NCBI GenBank assembly: GCA_900550285.1
Contig: URRW01000007.1
Span: 24,713 to 88,712, forward strand
DNA: 64,000 nt
From: an uncultured Lachnospiraceae bacterium
GTDB lineage: Bacteria; Bacillota; Clostridia; Lachnospirales; Lachnospiraceae
Direction: 5' to 3'
The notes under the pieces were generated by a model. It saw only the letters and a list, made by a program, of their open reading frames with translations. It made no database searches and was not told where the DNA came from. The position numbers were made by a program, and so were the translations under genes. Positions within the stretch are counted from its first letter, which is position 1. Every line of letters begins with the position of its first letter. Shown here one piece after another: positions 61,548-64,000 of the stretch.

Positions 61548-62672
61548 TCACGGCGCCCCTGTCCGGTTCAGCGGCAGCCGCACCGTAAACGTCACGCTTT
61601 CGTCCGCGCTCTCCGCCGTGATCCTGCCCCCGTGCAGCTCTGCGATCTCCTTTGCGATCGCAAGCCCCAGCCCCGCTCCGCCCGTAGCGCTGGCGCGGGA
61701 GGAATCCAGCCGGAAAAACTGCTCAAAAATCCGTTCCAGCTTCTCCTGTGGAATCGTCTTTCCGTGATTTCTGACCCGGATGCACGCCCGGTCGGGCTCT
61801 TTTTCAAGGGAAACGCACACCGCCGTATTCGGATAACTGTAGTTGACCGCATTTTTTAAAAGGTTGTCAAACACCCGCATCAGCTTGTCCGGATCGCACA
61901 AAAGCTCCACGTCCGGGGCGATCGAAAGCTCCCAGAAAAGCCCTTTTTCCTCCAACGCAGGCGTAAATTCAAAGGTGATCTGCTCCAGCATCCGGCTTAG
62001 GTTGACCGTCTCCTTTTCCAGCGTCAGATGCGTCAGATTAAAGCGCGTGATCTCAAAAAATTCGTTGATCAGATCTTCCAGCCGCATCGCCTTGTCCAGC
62101 GCGATCCCCGTATATTTTTCCCGAAGCTGCTCCGAAATCCCCTGCTCATCCCGCAAAAGGCTCAGATAACCGATCACGCTCGTCAGCGGCGTTTTTAAAT
62201 CGTGCGCCAGATAAACGATCAGATCGTTTTTGCGCTGCTCCGCCTCCTTTGCCGCATAGGCGTCGCGGATCGCCCGTTCCCGCGCCAGATTCAGCTCGTT
62301 TTCCGTCTCCGCAAGCGCAGCCGGAAGCACGACCGGCTCCTCCCCCGGATGGGAAAGCTGGCGCGCCGCCTCCGCCAGATCGTCCAGATACCGCAGCGGC
62401 TTGCTGATAAAATACCACGAAATCCCCAGCCAGCCCGCCATCACAGCCAGAATAATAAATAGCGGAAGATAGCTCATCACCCATTCTTTCAGGATCCATA
62501 AAAATTCCGTCCCGTCCCATACCCTGCTGCGCCACAGCGGCATGACGATCACGATCAAAAGCGCCCCCGCCAGCGGAAGCAGCACCAGAAACAGCGCCAA
62601 AGACGCGATATAGCGCATCAGAAGCTGCCATGACAGCCGGCTTTTTTGTATTTTTAACTGATTTTTACGCAA
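61548..62672 (-). CDS. vanS: Sensor histidine kinase (VanS-like)
   Basis: A 374-residue kinase. Two membrane segments (about 17-46 and 67-90) flank a short outer loop. A HAMP-like linker follows, then the H-box DLIVYLAHDLKTPLTSVIGY (His157), N-box FDNLLKNAVNYSYPN, and the ATPase GGAGLGLAIAKEIAELHGG. HDLKTPLTSVIGYLSLL is typical of VanS of the vanG and vanC groups. The start is TTG at 62672, inside the last codons of the regulator gene (8-bp overlap), with GGGGTAT ahead of it; no earlier start fits. The signal is unknown, possibly glycopeptide or wall stress. Confidence 0.85.
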   Translation of the reverse strand: MRKNQLKIQKSRLSWQLLMRYIASLALFLVLLPLAGALLIVIVMPLWRSRVWDGTEFLWILKEWVMSYLPLFIILAVMAGWLGISWYFISKPLRYLDDLAEAARQLSHPGEEPVVLPAALAETENELNLARERAIRDAYAAKEAEQRKNDLIVYLAHDLKTPLTSVIGYLSLLRDEQGISEQLREKYTGIALDKAMRLEDLINEFFEITRFNLTHLTLEKETVNLSRMLEQITFEFTPALEEKGLFWELSIAPDVELLCDPDKLMRVFDNLLKNAVNYSYPNTAVCVSLEKEPDRACIRVRNHGKTIPQEKLERIFEQFFRLDSSRASATGGAGLGLAIAKEIAELHGGRITAESADESVTFTVRLPLNRTGAP

Positions 62673-63357
62673 TGGTATACCCCACTCCCCACACTGTTTT
62701 GATAAATTTCGGCTTCCTGCCCGACTCCTGCATCTTCTCGCGGATGCGGGCAATATGTGCCATTACCGTGTTGTTGCTGTCAAAATATTTCTCTTTCCAG
62801 ACCGCCTCAAACAGCTCCTCCGACGAAACGACGCGCCCCCTGTTGTCGCACAGATACCACAAAATATCAAATTCCAGCGGCGTCAGCGCCAGATCCCGCC
62901 CGTACAGGCTGCATCTGCGGCTCTCCTGACAGATCGTAAGCCCGTCGAAATCATATTCGTGCCAGCCTTCCTTTTCCTCCGGCACATTGTATTTTGTATA
63001 CCGGCGAAGCTGCGTTTTTACCCGCGCCACCAGTTCCAGCGGGTTAAAGGGCTTTGTAATATAATCGTCCGCCCCCAGCGTCAGCCCGTTGATCTTGTCG
63101 ATGTCCTCCACCCGCGCCGTCAGCATGATGATCGGAAACAGATGCCCCTCCCGGATTTTCTGGCAGAGCGCAAAGCCGCTGACGTCCGGCAGCATCACAT
63201 CCAGAACCGCAAGCGAAAGCTTCTCCCTCTCCACGCACAAAAGCGCGTCCGTCCCGTTATAGCAGGTAAACACCTCATAGCCCTCATTTTTCAGATAAAG
63301 GCTGACAAGATCCGCGATCTCCTTTTCATCGTCCACAACAAGAATCCTGTTTTTCAT
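62665..63357 (-). CDS. vanR: OmpR-family response regulator (VanR-like)
   Basis: A 230-residue regulator. The receiver has DD at 9-10, the phosphoacceptor Asp53 in LAVLDVMLP, and Lys in YITKPFNPLELVARV. The C-terminal winged helix shows ALTPLEFDILWYLCDNRGRV, VVSSEELFEAVWKEKYFDSN and HIARIREKMQE. It is translationally overlapped with the kinase. A 10-bp near-palindrome upstream of its -10 box is the obvious candidate binding site, so the cluster is likely autoregulated. GAGGAGAAGCCGG precedes ATG 63357. The assignment is good, the regulon is inferred. Confidence 0.88.
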   Translation of the reverse strand: MKNRILVVDDEKEIADLVSLYLKNEGYEVFTCYNGTDALLCVEREKLSLAVLDVMLPDVSGFALCQKIREGHLFPIIMLTARVEDIDKINGLTLGADDYITKPFNPLELVARVKTQLRRYTKYNVPEEKEGWHEYDFDGLTICQESRRCSLYGRDLALTPLEFDILWYLCDNRGRVVSSEELFEAVWKEKYFDSNNTVMAHIARIREKMQESGRKPKFIKTVWGVGYTIA

Positions 63358-63387
63358 CCGGCTTCTCCTCATATCCTGTTTTGTTCC

Positions 63388-63423
63388 AGTATAGCAGGTT
63401 TCCAAAGGGATTTCCTTGGGAAA
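63388..63423 (-). promoter_or_regulatory. vanR promoter region with inverted-repeat operator candidate
   Basis: TATACT (63,388-63,393, minus strand) is a good -10 with no clear -35. In the place of the -35 lies a near-perfect inverted repeat, TTTCCCAAGG (63,414-63,423) and CCTTTGGAAA (63,399-63,408), separated by 5 bp. This arrangement suits an activator that replaces the -35 contact, such as phosphorylated VanR. Confidence 0.55.
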
Positions 63424-63506
63424 CGATGAAAAAAATCTTACGATTTTATGACTTTGCCTCTATACCGCCCCTGCACCGCCCGGGATAATGCGCCGTATCT
63501 CCAAAG

Positions 63507-63535
63507 GCATAAGCTGCCGTCCCGTCTCATACACT
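63507..63535 (+). promoter_or_regulatory. Predicted sigma-E promoter of spoIIID
   Basis: GCATAAG (63,507-63,513), a 14-bp spacer and CATACACT (63,528-63,535). The -10 fits the sigma-E consensus CATACAMT exactly, and the spacer is the usual 14. spoIIID is known to depend on sigma-E in Bacillus. The leader to the start codon is about 20 bases. Confidence 0.65.
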
Positions 63536-63562
63536 GTAAAAAAGGATCGGGGAGCAATTCCT

Positions 63563-63835
63563 TTGAAGGATTATATTGAAGAGCGCGCGGCGGCGGTCGC
63601 CGGTTATATTATTGAGCATAACGCAACGGTGCGGCAGGCGGCGAAACGGTTCGGGATCAGCAAATCGACGGTACATAAGGACATCACGGAACGCCTCGAA
63701 CAGATCAATCCGTCCCTTGCCGCCCAGGCGCGCGTCGTTTTGGACATCAACAAATCCGAACGCCACATCCGCGGCGGACTTGCCACGAAGGAAAAATACC
63801 AGCACTGCATGACGATGTGCTCCGGCGTGAAATAA
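63563..63835 (+). CDS. spoIIID: Stage III sporulation transcriptional regulator SpoIIID
   Basis: A 90-residue DNA-binding protein. LKDYIEERAAAVAGYIIEHN begins it, then the helix-turn-helix VRQAAKRFGISKSTVHKDIT, the tail ERLEQINPSLAAQARVVLDI, and NKSERHIRGGLATKEKY. These match Bacillus SpoIIID along its length. It turns mother-cell genes on and off after sigma-E. The start is TTG at 63563 (Met in the protein) with GGGGAG seven bases before it; an ATG 75 bases upstream would add unrelated residues and lies before the predicted transcription start. A terminator follows at once. The assignment is strong. Confidence 0.93.
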   Translation: MKDYIEERAAAVAGYIIEHNATVRQAAKRFGISKSTVHKDITERLEQINPSLAAQARVVLDINKSERHIRGGLATKEKYQHCMTMCSGVK

Positions 63836-63880
63836 AGGGCAGGCGGGCATATGCATTCCTGCGCTGCCCGCCTGCCCTTT
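63834..63880 (+). terminator. Terminator after spoIIID
   Basis: A perfect 16-bp stem (AAAGGGCAGGCGGGCA with TGCCCGCCTGCCCTTT) around a 15-base loop, starting in the spoIIID stop codon. The T-run is only three bases inside the stem, but the stem is very strong. Confidence 0.7.
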
Positions 63881-63911
63881 ATGAGCCGTGCGCCCGCCGG
63901 ATACAAACAGC

Positions 63912-63943
63912 AAAAAACCTCAGCAGATCTCTCTACTGAGGTT
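63912..63943 (-). terminator. Terminator after tRNA-Gln
   Basis: On the minus strand an 8-bp stem AACCTCAG/CTGAGGTT with a 12-base loop is followed by more T bases. It begins 7 bp after the tRNA 3' end. Confidence 0.8.
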
Positions 63944-63949
63944 CATTAG

Positions 63950-64000
63950 CAGGGCTACAAGGATTCGAACCTTGAAATGACGGAGTCAGAGTCCGTTGCC
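63950..64000 (-). tRNA. tRNA-Gln (CTG anticodon), partial at the right edge
   Basis: The 3' two thirds are in the window, on the minus strand. The anticodon arm is ACGGA/TCCGT with loop CTCTGAC, giving anticodon CTG (Gln, codon CAG). The T arm is CAAGG, TTCGAAT, CCTTG. The acceptor ends TAGCCCT with discriminator G, as usual for tRNA-Gln; CCA is not encoded. The 5' part lies beyond the edge. Confidence 0.9.

Noticed and set aside
63429..63448. AAAATC/GATTTT hairpin with T-run between vanR and spoIIID
   Set aside because: The stem is short and AT-only, and lies upstream of the vanR promoter where no transcript is expected to end.
63527..63913. Minus-strand open frame opposite spoIIID
   Set aside because: Shadow of spoIIID and of its terminator stem.

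Overview
The window looks like chromosome of an endospore-forming Firmicute, most likely a Lachnospiraceae-type clostridium with a fairly GC-rich genome. The support is a SpoIIID gene, a SipL-type spore morphogenesis gene, a Clostridia-style pyrC-pyrK-pyrD order, a vanG-like cell-wall cluster, and DUF6020/DUF6056-type membrane proteins in a very large surface-glycan locus. I see no transposase, integrase, CRISPR array or phage gene. Species-level placement is not possible from sequence alone.

Positions 1-48,935 hold one continuous minus-strand glycan locus of 38 genes that runs off the left edge. A good sigma-A promoter (48,973-49,002) stands before its first gene, most spacers are short, and several genes overlap by 4 bp. 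The locus has four parts. (1) A Campylobacter Pgl-like core: PglF-like dehydratase, PglE-like aminotransferase, PglC-like phosphosugar transferase, PglA-like GT4 and PglK-like ABC flippase, with a Wzy/O-antigen-ligase-family protein as polymerase or transferase. (2) A WbpP/WbpO pair predicted to make UDP-GalNAcA, plus two AsnB-type amidotransferases and a sugar formyltransferase. (3) Many glycosyltransferases (GT2, GT4, GT11, GT17, possible GT52) and several very large GT-C-like membrane proteins. (4) Tailoring genes: a dlt-like carrier-protein/MBOAT/SGNH trio, two deacetylases, GNAT, FemAB-like, acyltransferase-3 and ATP-grasp proteins. The likely product is a decorated, lipid-linked amino-sugar and uronamide glycan that is exported and then polymerised or moved to a cell-surface acceptor.

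Positions 49,032-54,258 are housekeeping and sporulation genes, also on the minus strand: a PrcB-like lipoprotein, pyrC-pyrK-pyrD, and sipL. A 19-bp perfect palindrome before sipL is at once a terminator shape, the site of the sipL ribosome-binding site, and the site of a predicted sigma-E -10 element. A 619-bp divergent spacer (54,259-54,877) contains a 277-bp imperfect palindrome. Its core recurs in the palindrome between the VOC and pglE-like genes at 29.3-29.5 kb. plsC (plus strand) and a SUV3-like RNA helicase (minus strand) then converge on a bidirectional terminator.

Positions 57,749-63,357 are a vanG-type cluster on the minus strand (vanR-vanS-vanW-vanG-like ligase-hexapeptide acyltransferase-racemase), lacking any vanXY-type peptidase. 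It is followed by spoIIID on the plus strand with a predicted sigma-E promoter, and a tRNA-Gln(CTG) cut by the right edge. The most unusual things seen are the two related palindromic elements, the overlapping terminator/promoter/RBS at sipL, purine-rich tandem repeats just before several start codons in the glycan operon, the dlt-like trio without a loading enzyme, and the VanXY-less vanG cluster.
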